Part shown: positions 30,377 through 38,399 of the stretch, in pieces
How positions within the stretch are numbered: position 1 is the first letter of the stretch
Layout: every line of letters starts with the position of its first letter
Assembly (NCBI RefSeq): GCF_033795525.1
Contig: NZ_JARYGM010000002.1
Span: 744,001-808,000, forward strand
Source of the DNA: Pigmentiphaga sp033795525
Lineage (GTDB): Bacteria; Pseudomonadota; Gammaproteobacteria; Burkholderiales; Burkholderiaceae_B
DNA length: 64,000 bases
Reading direction: 5' to 3'
Position numbers and translations under genes: made by a program
Notes under the pieces: generated by a model
Seen by the model: the letters and a program-made list of their open reading frames with translations, nothing else
What the model was told of the DNA's origin: nothing
Database searches by the model: none

Positions 30377-30611
30377 GAGGGGGTGAGCCAATAAACGCGA
30401 GGCGGGCCGCGAACCGTGGCGGGCCCGTCTGAGGGTAAACGCGGATTATCTCCCTTCGGCGCTCCCCTGCCCAGCCCGCCATTGATGCATCTGCTGTGCG
30501 CCGTGGTCAAAAATGCCTACGCAATTCCCTTGGGAATATGCGCCTTTAGGCCACGAGGCGAGGTCTTTGTCGCATAATCGCAGCCAATTCGCCCTCTTTC
30601 CGGAGTCCCGC

Positions 30612-31334
30612 ATGACCGACAAGACCACCAAGCCGGCCCAACAGCCCATCCAGGTCTACTCCTGGCCCACGCCCAATGGCCACAAAGTGCACATCATGCT
30701 CGAAGAGTGCAAGCTCCCCTACGAGGTGACGCCCGTCAACATCGGCGCCGGCGACCAGTTCAAGGAAGAATTCCTCGCGATCAGCCCCAACAACAGGATC
30801 CCCGCCATCGTCGACCCCGAGGGGCCCGACGGCAAGCCCATCTCGCTGTTCGAATCGGGGGCCATCCTGGTCTACTTGGCGGGCAAGACCGGCAAGTTCC
30901 TGGGCAAGACCGACCGCGAGCGCTACGCCACGCTGCAATGGCTGATGTTCCAGATGGGCGGCGTCGGCCCCATGTTCGGCCAGGCCCACCACTTCCGGCT
31001 GTATGCGCCGGAACGCATCGAATACGCCACCAATCGCTACACCAACGAAGCCCGGCGCCTGTACGGCGTGATGGACAAGCAGCTTTCCAAGCACGCCTTC
31101 CTGGCCGGCCGGGCCTACACCATCGCCGACATCGCCACTTGGCCCTGGACCCGGTCGCACGCGAACCAGGGCGTGGACCTGGCCGATTTTCCCAACGTCA
31201 AGCGCTGGTTCGACGAAATCCAGAGCCGGCCTGCGGCGCAGCGCGGCGTCCAGGTACTGGCCGACCTGCGCAAGCCGCAAGACGCCACCGCCAAGGAAAA
31301 CCTGTTCGGCGCCACGCAGTACCAGCGACGCTGA
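30612..31334 (+). CDS. YghU/YfcG-type glutathione S-transferase
   Basis: Nu-class-like glutathione transferase or disulfide-bond oxidoreductase, cytosolic. The 240-residue product reads IQVYSWPTPNGHKVHIMLEE, ISPNNRIPAIVDPEG and LFESGAILVYLAGKTGKFL (glutathione site), then a helical domain with YTIADIATWPWTRSH. GGAG lies before the ATG at 30612. Unlike the broken GST at 21.6 kb it is intact. Confidence 0.9.
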   Translation: MTDKTTKPAQQPIQVYSWPTPNGHKVHIMLEECKLPYEVTPVNIGAGDQFKEEFLAISPNNRIPAIVDPEGPDGKPISLFESGAILVYLAGKTGKFLGKTDRERYATLQWLMFQMGGVGPMFGQAHHFRLYAPERIEYATNRYTNEARRLYGVMDKQLSKHAFLAGRAYTIADIATWPWTRSHANQGVDLADFPNVKRWFDEIQSRPAAQRGVQVLADLRKPQDATAKENLFGATQYQRR

Positions 31335-31367
31335 GCGGCGGCGGCCGCCCCGGGGCGCCGGCTCTTG

Positions 31368-32045
31368 TCAGGCCAGCCATAGGCCCAGCAACGGGGCCAG
31401 CAACACCATGGCCAGGCCGCTGAAAATCATCAACAGGCTGGCTATTACGCCGGCCTCTTCTCCCAGCTCCCGCGCCCTGGCGGTGCCGAGCGCGTGGGCC
31501 GCGGCCCCGTATGATGCGCCGGAGGCCAAACCCGAGCGGCGCGGCATGAGGGCCAGGATCCCTTCCCCGGTCAACAGGCCGACCAGCCCGGTAAACATCA
31601 CGAACATCGCGGCCAGATCCGCGTTGCCGCCCAGCTTGTCGGCGGTTGCCAGCGCGAAGGGTGTGGAAATGGACCTCACCAGCAGGCTATGCGCCACTTC
31701 CGGCGCCAGGTGGAACAGCCGGGCCAACGCCCACGAGCTTCCCACTCCTGCCGCCATCCCCACCGCAGTCCCGAGGGCCAAGGCTGGCCAGAGCTCCCGG
31801 ATCAGCCGCCGGTACTGGTAGATCGGCACGGCAAATGCCACCGTCGCCGGCCCCAGGAACCAGAGCAGCACACGCGTGTCGGCCGTGTATTCGTCCAGCG
31901 GAATGCCGGTGACCAACAGCAACGCCAGCAACGCCGCTGGCGTGAGCAGGATCGGGTGCGTCCAGAGCCTGGGATGGCGAGCGTAGAGGCCCTTGTTGAG
32001 GTAATACACGACCACCGTCGCCAACAGGCAGAAAGCGACGATCAT
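31368..32045 (-). CDS. lrgB: LrgB/CidB-family membrane protein
   Basis: Partner of CidA/LrgA. In staphylococci the pair affects murein hydrolase export and cell lysis; in other bacteria such pairs are linked to pyruvate uptake. The 225-residue protein has multiple hydrophobic helices, VRSISTPFALATADKLGG and ASYGAAAHALGTARARELGE, both conserved in LrgB proteins. Its ATG overlaps the cidA stop by 4 bp. Confidence 0.9.
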   Translation of the reverse strand: MIVAFCLLATVVVYYLNKGLYARHPRLWTHPILLTPAALLALLLVTGIPLDEYTADTRVLLWFLGPATVAFAVPIYQYRRLIRELWPALALGTAVGMAAGVGSSWALARLFHLAPEVAHSLLVRSISTPFALATADKLGGNADLAAMFVMFTGLVGLLTGEGILALMPRRSGLASGASYGAAAHALGTARARELGEEAGVIASLLMIFSGLAMVLLAPLLGLWLA

Positions 32046-32455
32046 GCAGCCTCCTCATGACGGGCGGGCGGACGGGCCCGTACGCGCCGCCGGCGCACGG
32101 CCCATTCCACGGTCAAGGCAGTCGCCAGCATAACGCAGGCATTCCCCAACACAATGACGGCGAGCAGTTTCAGCCCCTCGCTGGCGAGCAGGTCGCGATA
32201 GCGCACCATCGCCACGGCCGCGGGAACGAAGAACACCAGCATGTCGGCCAGCAGCCACCGCGCGCCCTGGTCGATGCGGTGCAGAGGCAATTTGCCGCTC
32301 AGCAACAGCGCCAGGACCACGAACAGTCCCACCACGCCACCCGGTATGGGCAAGCCTATCCGGCGCACCAGTTCATCAGCCGCCCACCACACGGCGACCA
32401 AGGCCAGGACTTGCGTAATGCGGGCGGTCAGGATGGAGAAACGAGAAGCTTGCAT
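32042..32455 (-). CDS. cidA: CidA/LrgA-family holin-like protein
   Basis: Small membrane protein of 137 residues with four predicted helices and the family core GLPIPGGVVGLFVVLALL followed by ARWLLADMLVFFVPAAVAMV. The ATG at 32455 is preferred to an in-frame GTG at 32476 that lies in the regulatory region. It forms a coupled unit with lrgB and is divergent from a LysR gene, the usual cidR-cidAB arrangement. Confidence 0.88.
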   Translation of the reverse strand: MQASRFSILTARITQVLALVAVWWAADELVRRIGLPIPGGVVGLFVVLALLLSGKLPLHRIDQGARWLLADMLVFFVPAAVAMVRYRDLLASEGLKLLAVIVLGNACVMLATALTVEWAVRRRRVRARPPARHEEAA

Positions 32456-32463
32456 AAACAAAC

Positions 32464-32480
32464 CTAGGGTATACACCTAG
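32464..32480. promoter_or_regulatory. Inverted repeat upstream of cidA
   Basis: CTAGG-N7-CCTAG forms a perfect interrupted palindrome just upstream of the cidA start. In the divergent cidA/LysR region this is a candidate LysR-type binding site; not proven. Confidence 0.4.
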
Positions 32481-32532
32481 CATTCTACGCACGCGCATTC
32501 CATATATAAAGTGAATAAAATCAATAATTAAA

Positions 32533-32547
32533 ATTCCATTCTGGAAT
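32533..32547. promoter_or_regulatory. Inverted repeat at the LysR (cidR-like) start
   Basis: ATTCCA-TTC-TGGAAT is a perfect inverted repeat ending 3 bp before the LysR gene's ATG, inside an AT-rich stretch (32500-32550) that contrasts with the GC-rich surroundings. A site this close to the start would suit autorepression. Confidence 0.45.
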
Positions 32548-32550
32548 GAA

Positions 32551-33483
32551 ATGGACCTGCGCACATTGCGGTACTTCGTCGAGGTCATCCACCGCCAGAG
32601 CTACACGGCCGCGGCCAGGGCGCTCTTCGTTACACAGCCTACGGTCAGCAAGATGATCAAGCAGCTCGAAGACGAAGTCGGCACGCCGGTACTGCGTAAA
32701 GCCGGCCGGCGTCTCGAACCCACCGATGCCGGCCGCGTCGTCCTGGAGCGCGGCAGCCAGCTCCTGGCCTTGCATGCGCAATTGCAGGCGGAACTGGCCG
32801 ACGTCCAGCACGTGGGACGCGGCGAACTCGTGCTCGGCATTCCACCCCTGGCCCACCACTTGCTCGCGCCGTTGCTGGGCCGCTTCCACCACGACTACCC
32901 CCAGATCGAACTCAAGCTGTTCGAACGCGGCTCGCGTACGGTGGAAGAGGAACTGCGGGCAGGCACGCTGGAGATCGGCGCCATGCTGCTGCCGGCCGAC
33001 GAGAACGAGTACGAAACGTTGCCCATATGCAATTTCCCGCTGCAATTGATCGTGCCAGCGTCGTCGCGATGGGCCGACCGCGGCCGCGTACGCTTGGCGG
33101 AACTCGCCGCCGAGCCCTTCATCTTCTACGGCGAAGGCTTCGTCCTCAACGAAGTCGTCCACGATGCGTGCGTCCGGGCGGGTTTCTCCCCCAGGATTGC
33201 CGGCCGCAGCAGCCAGTGGGATTTCATGGCGTCCATGGTGGCCGCCGGCGTCGGGGTTGCCCTGCTTCCGGAGCTGTTCAGCCGCCAGCTCGATCGCTCT
33301 CGTCTGGCGGTCGTCCCGCTCGAAGCACCCCAGCTGTGGTGGCACATGGCCTTTGCCTGGCGCCGAGGCCGTTATCTCTCGTTCGCCGCCCGGGCGTGGC
33401 TGGACCTGGCGCGGCGCATGCTGCCTGGCGACGGTGCCCAGGCAGGCGATAATGACAGCCTTTGGAACGGGGAAAACCGCTGA
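32551..33483 (+). CDS. LysR-family regulator, CidR-like
   Basis: 310-residue LysR-type regulator: MDLRTLRYFVEVIHRQSYTA, FVTQPTVSKMIKQLEDEVG, then a periplasmic-binding-like effector domain (LGIPPLAHHLLAPLLGRFH). Divergent position next to cidA/lrgB matches CidR, which responds to acetate or pyruvate overflow in Gram-positives; the ligand here is inferred. Its TGA shares one base with the earP ATG. Confidence 0.88.
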   Translation: MDLRTLRYFVEVIHRQSYTAAARALFVTQPTVSKMIKQLEDEVGTPVLRKAGRRLEPTDAGRVVLERGSQLLALHAQLQAELADVQHVGRGELVLGIPPLAHHLLAPLLGRFHHDYPQIELKLFERGSRTVEEELRAGTLEIGAMLLPADENEYETLPICNFPLQLIVPASSRWADRGRVRLAELAAEPFIFYGEGFVLNEVVHDACVRAGFSPRIAGRSSQWDFMASMVAAGVGVALLPELFSRQLDRSRLAVVPLEAPQLWWHMAFAWRRGRYLSFAARAWLDLARRMLPGDGAQAGDNDSLWNGENR

Positions 33484-34583
33484 TGCGCGTCGATATCTTC
33501 TGCCGGATCGTCGATAACTACGGCGACATCGGCGTGTGCTGGCGGCTTGCGCGGCAACTGCACCTCGAGCGGCGCTGGCAAGTGCGGCTGTGGGTGGATG
33601 ACCTGGCCGTCGTGGCGCGCCTGGTGCCGAGCGTGGATCCCCGCCGGGCCGCGCAACACGCAGACGGCCTGGAAGTGGTGCACTGGACCCGCCCGGCGCC
33701 CCCGCTGATGCCCGGCGACGTGGTCATCGAAGCGTTTGCCTGCGACCCTCCGGCGGAGTTCGTACAGCGGATGCGCGACCAGGTCCGGCCACCGGTCTGG
33801 ATCAACCTGGAATACCTGAGTGCGGAAGACTGGGTCGAAAGCTGCCATGCCCTGCCATCGCCCCAACCTGGCGGCTTGCGCAAATACTTCTTCTTCCCCG
33901 GCTTCACGCCGGCGACCGGGGGGCTGCTGCGCGAGGGCGGGCTGCTCGCCGAGCGGGATGCCCTGCAAGCGGATTCTCGCGAACGCGCGGCCTTCCTGCA
34001 GCGGATCGGGCTGCCCGGGCCGCACCCGGAAGAACGGCTGGTCACGCTGTTCTGCTACCCGGACGCCCCGGCCACGACACTGGCCGATGTCCTGGCAGCC
34101 GGAAACGAGCCCACCGTGCTGGCCATCCCCCCGGGCGTCGCGCCCTACCTGCCAGACGCCGTCCGCGGCAACTTGCGCGTGATGCGCATGCCCTTCCTGC
34201 CCCAGCCGGACTACGACCGCCTGCTCTGGAGCGCGGACCTGAACTTCGTACGCGGCGAAGACTCGTTCGTCCGTGCCCAATGGGCCGGGCGGCCCCTGGT
34301 CTGGCACATCTATCCCCAGGCCGAGGCGGCGCACGTCGATAAGCTCCACGCATGGCTGCGCCGCTACCCTGCTCCCGCTGCCGCCCATGCGTTACAAGGC
34401 GCGTGGAACGGCGAAACGGCCGCCGCCCGGTTCGGAGACCTCCTGGCCCAGGTGCTCGCCCCGGAGGTTTTCCAACTTTGGCGCCGGGCTGCCCGCCAAT
34501 GGAGCGACGCACTGGGCGCCCAGGCCGATTTGGCCACGAAATTGGCCGATTTTTGCCAGAAAGTGCAGGAAAACAGCGCCTGA
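33483..34583 (+). CDS. earP: EF-P arginine rhamnosyltransferase EarP
   Basis: Transfers rhamnose from dTDP-rhamnose to Arg32 of EF-P, allowing it to rescue ribosomes stalled at polyprolines. The 366-residue product has the N-terminal DNYGDIGVCWRLAR with the family's catalytic Asp, WINLEYLSAEDW, FFFPGFTPATGGLL, and RGEDSFVRAQWAGRP near the sugar-nucleotide site. It lies 203 bp upstream of efp, whose product carries Arg at position 32. The ATG at 33483 overlaps the LysR stop by one base. Confidence 0.93.
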   Translation: MRVDIFCRIVDNYGDIGVCWRLARQLHLERRWQVRLWVDDLAVVARLVPSVDPRRAAQHADGLEVVHWTRPAPPLMPGDVVIEAFACDPPAEFVQRMRDQVRPPVWINLEYLSAEDWVESCHALPSPQPGGLRKYFFFPGFTPATGGLLREGGLLAERDALQADSRERAAFLQRIGLPGPHPEERLVTLFCYPDAPATTLADVLAAGNEPTVLAIPPGVAPYLPDAVRGNLRVMRMPFLPQPDYDRLLWSADLNFVRGEDSFVRAQWAGRPLVWHIYPQAEAAHVDKLHAWLRRYPAPAAAHALQGAWNGETAAARFGDLLAQVLAPEVFQLWRRAARQWSDALGAQADLATKLADFCQKVQENSA

Positions 34584-34786
34584 ACCTAGCGTGCCCGAGC
34601 CCGGCCACGCTATACTAGTAGGCTGCACAATTTTTGTTTACGGCTCCTTATTGCTAGCCCCTGCGTCTTCCGTCCGGAGACGTTCCAGGCGGGTCTATCG
34701 AAGGGGCTTCTGTCAGACCCTACATGGCATTTACGGCGCGGGCGCCGGTTGCCACTAGAGTCGCCTCCCTAAGGTTGATTTCCAGC

Positions 34787-35344
34787 ATGAAGATCGCTCA
34801 GGAACTGCGCGTCGGCAACGTCATCATGGTCGGCAAGGATCCCCTCGTCGTACAAAAGGCCGAATACAACAAGTCGGGCCGCAACGCCGCCGTCGTCAAG
34901 CTCAAGCTCAAGAACCTCCTGACCGGCTCGGGCACCGAATCGGTCTACAAGGCGGACGAGAAATTCGAGGTGCTGATCCTCGAACGCCGCGAATGCACGT
35001 ACTCCTACTTCGCCGATCCCATGTACGTGTTCATGGACGCCGAGTACAACCAGTACGAAGTCGAAGCCGAGAGCATGGGCGACGCGCTGAACTACCTCGA
35101 AGAAGGCATGCCCGTCGAGGTCGTCTTCTACGAAGGCCGCGCGATCTCCATCGAACTGCCCACCATCGTCGTGCGCGAGATCACCTATACCGAGCCTGCC
35201 GTACGCGGCGACACCTCGGGCAAGGTAATGAAGCCGGCCAAGATCAATACCGGTTTCGAGCTGCCCGTTCCGCTGTTCTGCGAAATCGGCGACAAGATCG
35301 AAATCGATACCCGCACCGGCGAATACCGCAGCCGGGTGAAGTAA
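34787..35344 (+). CDS. efp: Translation elongation factor P
   Basis: Binds ribosomes stalled on consecutive prolines and promotes peptide bond formation. The 185-residue product has the KOW-like N domain with the modification loop NKSGRNAAVV, placing Arg at residue 32, plus two OB domains. Arg32 (not Lys34) identifies the EarP-dependent subtype and agrees with the adjacent earP. The ATG at 34787 gives the standard N-terminus MKIAQELRVGN; upstream in-frame codons are excluded. Confidence 0.96.
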   Translation: MKIAQELRVGNVIMVGKDPLVVQKAEYNKSGRNAAVVKLKLKNLLTGSGTESVYKADEKFEVLILERRECTYSYFADPMYVFMDAEYNQYEVEAESMGDALNYLEEGMPVEVVFYEGRAISIELPTIVVREITYTEPAVRGDTSGKVMKPAKINTGFELPVPLFCEIGDKIEIDTRTGEYRSRVK

Positions 35345-35371
35345 GCCCGGCGTAGCCGGCCTCCCCTACAC

Positions 35372-35407
35372 GCTTGCAGCAGGGCGCAAACGCGCGCTAC
35401 TGCAAGC
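35372..35407. terminator. Hairpin between convergent efp and DUF1178 gene
   Basis: GCTTGCAG (35372-35379) pairs with CTGCAAGC (35400-35407); an inner GCGC/GCGC can extend the stem. It spans the stop of the leftward DUF1178 gene and lies 28 bp after efp. It probably ends both transcripts; no long U-tract. Confidence 0.5.
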
Positions 35408-35849
35408 GGTCGTCGTCCAGCAGCGCAGGAATGGGGGTGACGGCGATGCCTTCTTCCGCCAAAGACTTCCGTTCTTCCGGCGTCGCTACACCGCGGATGG
35501 GCCGCTCGGGCGCATCACCGTGATGGATGGCCCGGGCTTCGGCCGCGAAACGCTCGCCGACGTTTTCGGTCTGGCGCAGAAGCTGCCGCAGGTGCTGCAG
35601 CGCCTTTGCCTGCATGCCCGCCGTAACGGCGGACGCCCTGCCGCTCTCGGCCGGGGTTTCGGCAGGGGCCTTGGCACCCGAGACGTTCAGCATCGGGGCC
35701 GACAATTTCTTATCGATGGATGTGCTATTGCACAAAGGGCAGCTGATGAGCCCGCGTTCGCGCTGCGTATCGAAATCGGCGTGCGAACTGAACCAGCCCT
35801 CGAATACGTGGCCGTGCTCGCATTGCAGATCAAAAACCTTGTATGCCAT
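35397..35849 (-). CDS. DUF1178-family zinc-ribbon-like protein
   Basis: 150-residue conserved proteobacterial protein of unknown function. The N-terminus MAYKVFDLQCEHGHVFEGWF and the later CPLC in RGLISCPLCNSTSI supply Cys/His residues that could bind one metal. The C-terminal helix (ERPIRGVATPEERKSLAEEG) is typical of DUF1178. The ATG at 35849 has an AAAGG upstream; the frame to 35870 is also open. Confidence 0.83.
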   Translation of the reverse strand: MAYKVFDLQCEHGHVFEGWFSSHADFDTQRERGLISCPLCNSTSIDKKLSAPMLNVSGAKAPAETPAESGRASAVTAGMQAKALQHLRQLLRQTENVGERFAAEARAIHHGDAPERPIRGVATPEERKSLAEEGIAVTPIPALLDDDRLQ

Positions 35850-35948
35850 AGGAAATGCGCCTTTGCGCACATGCGCGGCGCGGTCTACCTTTCGATAACT
35901 CTATGGTACCCCAAAGCGCGGCCCTTCCTGGAGCCCGCCCGCCGCGCG

Positions 35949-37805
35949 CTATAGCGACCGCGACGCCGCCGCTGAGGGCGGTTCGTACACGCAGGTGCGG
36001 TTGCGCCCCTGGCGCTTGGCGGCATAGAGCGCGGCATCGGCCTGGCGCACCAGCAAGGCGGCCGACAGCCCCTCTTCCGGAATCATGGCGTCGACGCCTA
36101 TGCTGACCGTCATCAGTCCCTGCTCCCCCTTCAGGTGGGGGATACGGGCATCCAGGGTGGCACGCCGGATGTTCTCGGCCAGCAAGTAGGCGCCCTCGAT
36201 GTCGGTGCCCGGCAGCAGCACGGCAAACTCCTCGCCCCCGTAGCGCGCAGCGATGTCGCTCGGCCGCCGCAGGTTGCTGCGTATCAGTTGGGCGATGGTG
36301 CGCAGGTATTGGTCGCCGTGCTGGTGGCCATAATGGTCGTTCAGGGCCTTGAAGTGATCGGCATCGATCAGCAACAGCGCCAGCGAAGTCTGTTCGCGCA
36401 ACGCACGGCGCCATTCCCGTTCCAGCGCCTCGTCGAAACGGCGCCGGTTCCCCAGGTTGGTCAGGCCGTCCGTGGCGGCCATGGCCAGCAACTGGGCATT
36501 CTCCGCCTCCAGGGCCTCTTCGGCCTCCTTGCGGCGGGAGACATCCCGGACATTGAGTACATAGCCTTCGTCGCCCATTTCCAGCGGCAGACGCCGGACG
36601 CTGGCCTCCAGCCATACCCAGGAGGCATCGCGATGCCGGGCCGGGAAAGTCAGCTGGCGCGGCCAGGACTGCTCGTCGTCCGAGAACAGCGGCACATAGT
36701 CGGCCCGCACGAAATCGTTGATGCTGTGTCCTTCGATGTCGGCGGGCGCCCAGCCCAGCACGTCACGGATGGCGGGCGAGATATACGTCACCAGACCGTC
36801 GGCCCGGCACATGGCGATCATGTCGGCCGAGTTTTCGGCCAGCACCCGGTACCTGGCTTCGTTGCGCGATGCGCTGCGCTCGGCGGCCAGGCGCAATGTG
36901 AATTCCCGCCGCAGCTTCCACACCAGCGCCATGGTCCCGATGCACAGAAGCAGCGTCATGAGGCCTATGCCCACGGCCTTGTTCCGCCACCCCGCGTAGA
37001 TATCGGTATCGGCCATGCCAACCACAACGATGAGCGGCCGCGAAGGCACCGCCGTAAACGCGTAAAGCCTGCTCAGGCCGTCGGCAGGGCCTTCTGCCTG
37101 GTAGGACCCGCTCTGGACCGCCGGGTAGTGCTTGAACAGTTTGAGATTGGTGACTTCCCTGCCCGCCATCCCGGGGATGGCCGGAAATCGCGCGATCACC
37201 GATCCATCGCCCCGCACCAGCGCGATGACGCCGTTGCGGCTCAGATCCAATTGGCGGAACAAGTTTTCCAGATAGGCAACCTGCAGGGTTCCGACCACAA
37301 CGCCGCCAAAACTGCCGTCGGGACGGGCGATGCGCCGGCTCACCGCGATCGACCATTGGCCCGTCATGCGCGACAGGAACGGCCGGCTGACGTACAGCCC
37401 GACGTCGGCCGAGTCCTTGTGCACACGGAAATAGTCCCGGTGGGCGAAGGCCATCCCGCGCGCCCGCACCGACCTTGAATCGGTCAACACGTTTCCGGAG
37501 GCGTCCAGCAGGATCAAGGCGCCGATGCCGCGCATCCTGGGCAGGTTGCCGAACAGCAATTGATGCCTGCGATAGGCGTCGAGCCCGGCGTTTTCGGCCA
37601 GCCGCAAGTCGTGCAATATGGACTGCAGGGATAAGTCGACCAGCTCGATATCGCGGCCGATGCCGTCGGCGACGACTCGGCTGAGGTTGACGGTCGCGTC
37701 CCTAGCCGCTCGCCTGGCATCCTGGCGGGTGTCATACAGCGCTGCCGCACATGCCAGGCCGAAACACGCGACTACCAAGGTGGCCCACAACGTTAGCCAG
37801 CGCAT
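35949..37805 (-). CDS. Membrane diguanylate cyclase (dCache-PAS-GGDEF)
   Basis: Makes cyclic di-GMP. The 618-residue product has an N-terminal helix, a periplasmic double-Cache-like sensor (FAHRDYFRVHKDSADVGLYV; SRPFLSRMTGQWSIAVSRRI), a second helix near residue 290, a cytosolic PAS domain (SADMIAMCRADGLVTYISPA), and a GGDEF domain with TDGLTNLGNRRRFDEAL and active-site GGEEF. RPSD lies five residues before GGEEF, matching the RxxD inhibitory I-site, so product feedback is expected. There is no EAL domain. The signal sensed is unknown. Confidence 0.92.
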   Translation of the reverse strand: MRWLTLWATLVVACFGLACAAALYDTRQDARRAARDATVNLSRVVADGIGRDIELVDLSLQSILHDLRLAENAGLDAYRRHQLLFGNLPRMRGIGALILLDASGNVLTDSRSVRARGMAFAHRDYFRVHKDSADVGLYVSRPFLSRMTGQWSIAVSRRIARPDGSFGGVVVGTLQVAYLENLFRQLDLSRNGVIALVRGDGSVIARFPAIPGMAGREVTNLKLFKHYPAVQSGSYQAEGPADGLSRLYAFTAVPSRPLIVVVGMADTDIYAGWRNKAVGIGLMTLLLCIGTMALVWKLRREFTLRLAAERSASRNEARYRVLAENSADMIAMCRADGLVTYISPAIRDVLGWAPADIEGHSINDFVRADYVPLFSDDEQSWPRQLTFPARHRDASWVWLEASVRRLPLEMGDEGYVLNVRDVSRRKEAEEALEAENAQLLAMAATDGLTNLGNRRRFDEALEREWRRALREQTSLALLLIDADHFKALNDHYGHQHGDQYLRTIAQLIRSNLRRPSDIAARYGGEEFAVLLPGTDIEGAYLLAENIRRATLDARIPHLKGEQGLMTVSIGVDAMIPEEGLSAALLVRQADAALYAAKRQGRNRTCVYEPPSAAASRSL

Positions 37806-37874
37806 GGACCGATCACAGGTTACAAAAAGTCAACCGGGACTATACATCCAACAACCGTCGCGGCTGCCTAGGTC

Positions 37875-38324
37875 TTAACCTTGGTTTGCATTCTCCGTGC
37901 GGGAGCGGCCTCGCCCCGCCGCCCTTTCGGCCATCGCGTGGTAGCGCTCGCTAAGCCGGCGCAAATGGTCCTCATCCATCGTCTCGATGGCCACCAATTT
38001 GCTGCTGGCGCCCTCCACGGCGCCCAGCAATTCGTCCAGCTTCAGGTGGAGGGCCTCGCTGTCCTTGTTCTGGCTGCGCTGGATCAGGAACACCATCAAG
38101 AACGTGACAATGGTGGTCCCTGTATTGACCACGAGCTGCCAGGTTTCCGAGAAATCGAACAACGGACCCAACGTGGCCCACAACACAATAGCTCCAAAGG
38201 CCACGCTGAAGGCCGGCGGCGAGCCCGTGGCGCGGGTCACCCCCGTGGCAAAACGATCGAATATCAGGCGGCTCTTGCCGTTTTTCAGGCCCTTGCCGTT
38301 TTTCAGCTTGCCGGCGTTGTTCAT
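37875..38324 (-). CDS. Low-affinity iron permease (Fet4)-like small membrane protein
   Basis: 149-residue protein with two hydrophobic helices (FSVAFGAIVLWATLGPLF; LVVNTGTTIVTFLMVFLIQR) and a charged tail (SQNKDSEALHLKLDELLGAV). This fits the bacterial Fet4-like family. Despite the family name, iron transport by such short bacterial members is not established. GGGAG lies 6 bp before the ATG at 38324. It lies 75 bp downstream of the tRNA-Leu gene on the same strand. Its N-terminus contains a short tandem duplication. Confidence 0.78.
   Translation of the reverse strand: MNNAGKLKNGKGLKNGKSRLIFDRFATGVTRATGSPPAFSVAFGAIVLWATLGPLFDFSETWQLVVNTGTTIVTFLMVFLIQRSQNKDSEALHLKLDELLGAVEGASSKLVAIETMDEDHLRRLSERYHAMAERAAGRGRSRTENANQG
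38274..38306 (-). repeat. Tandem 18-bp duplication in the Fet4-like gene
   Basis: CTTGCCGTTTTTCAG occurs at 38274-38288 and again at 38292-38306, an 18-bp period equal to six codons. The product therefore has LKNGKGLKNGKS near its N-terminus. It looks like a slippage product that keeps the frame. Confidence 0.85.
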
Positions 38325-38399
38325 CGCCATCTCCCGAAGTACCGACGGCCTGGTCCAGCAAACGGCATACCCGCCTGGCGACGGTGACACGCTGAGGAA

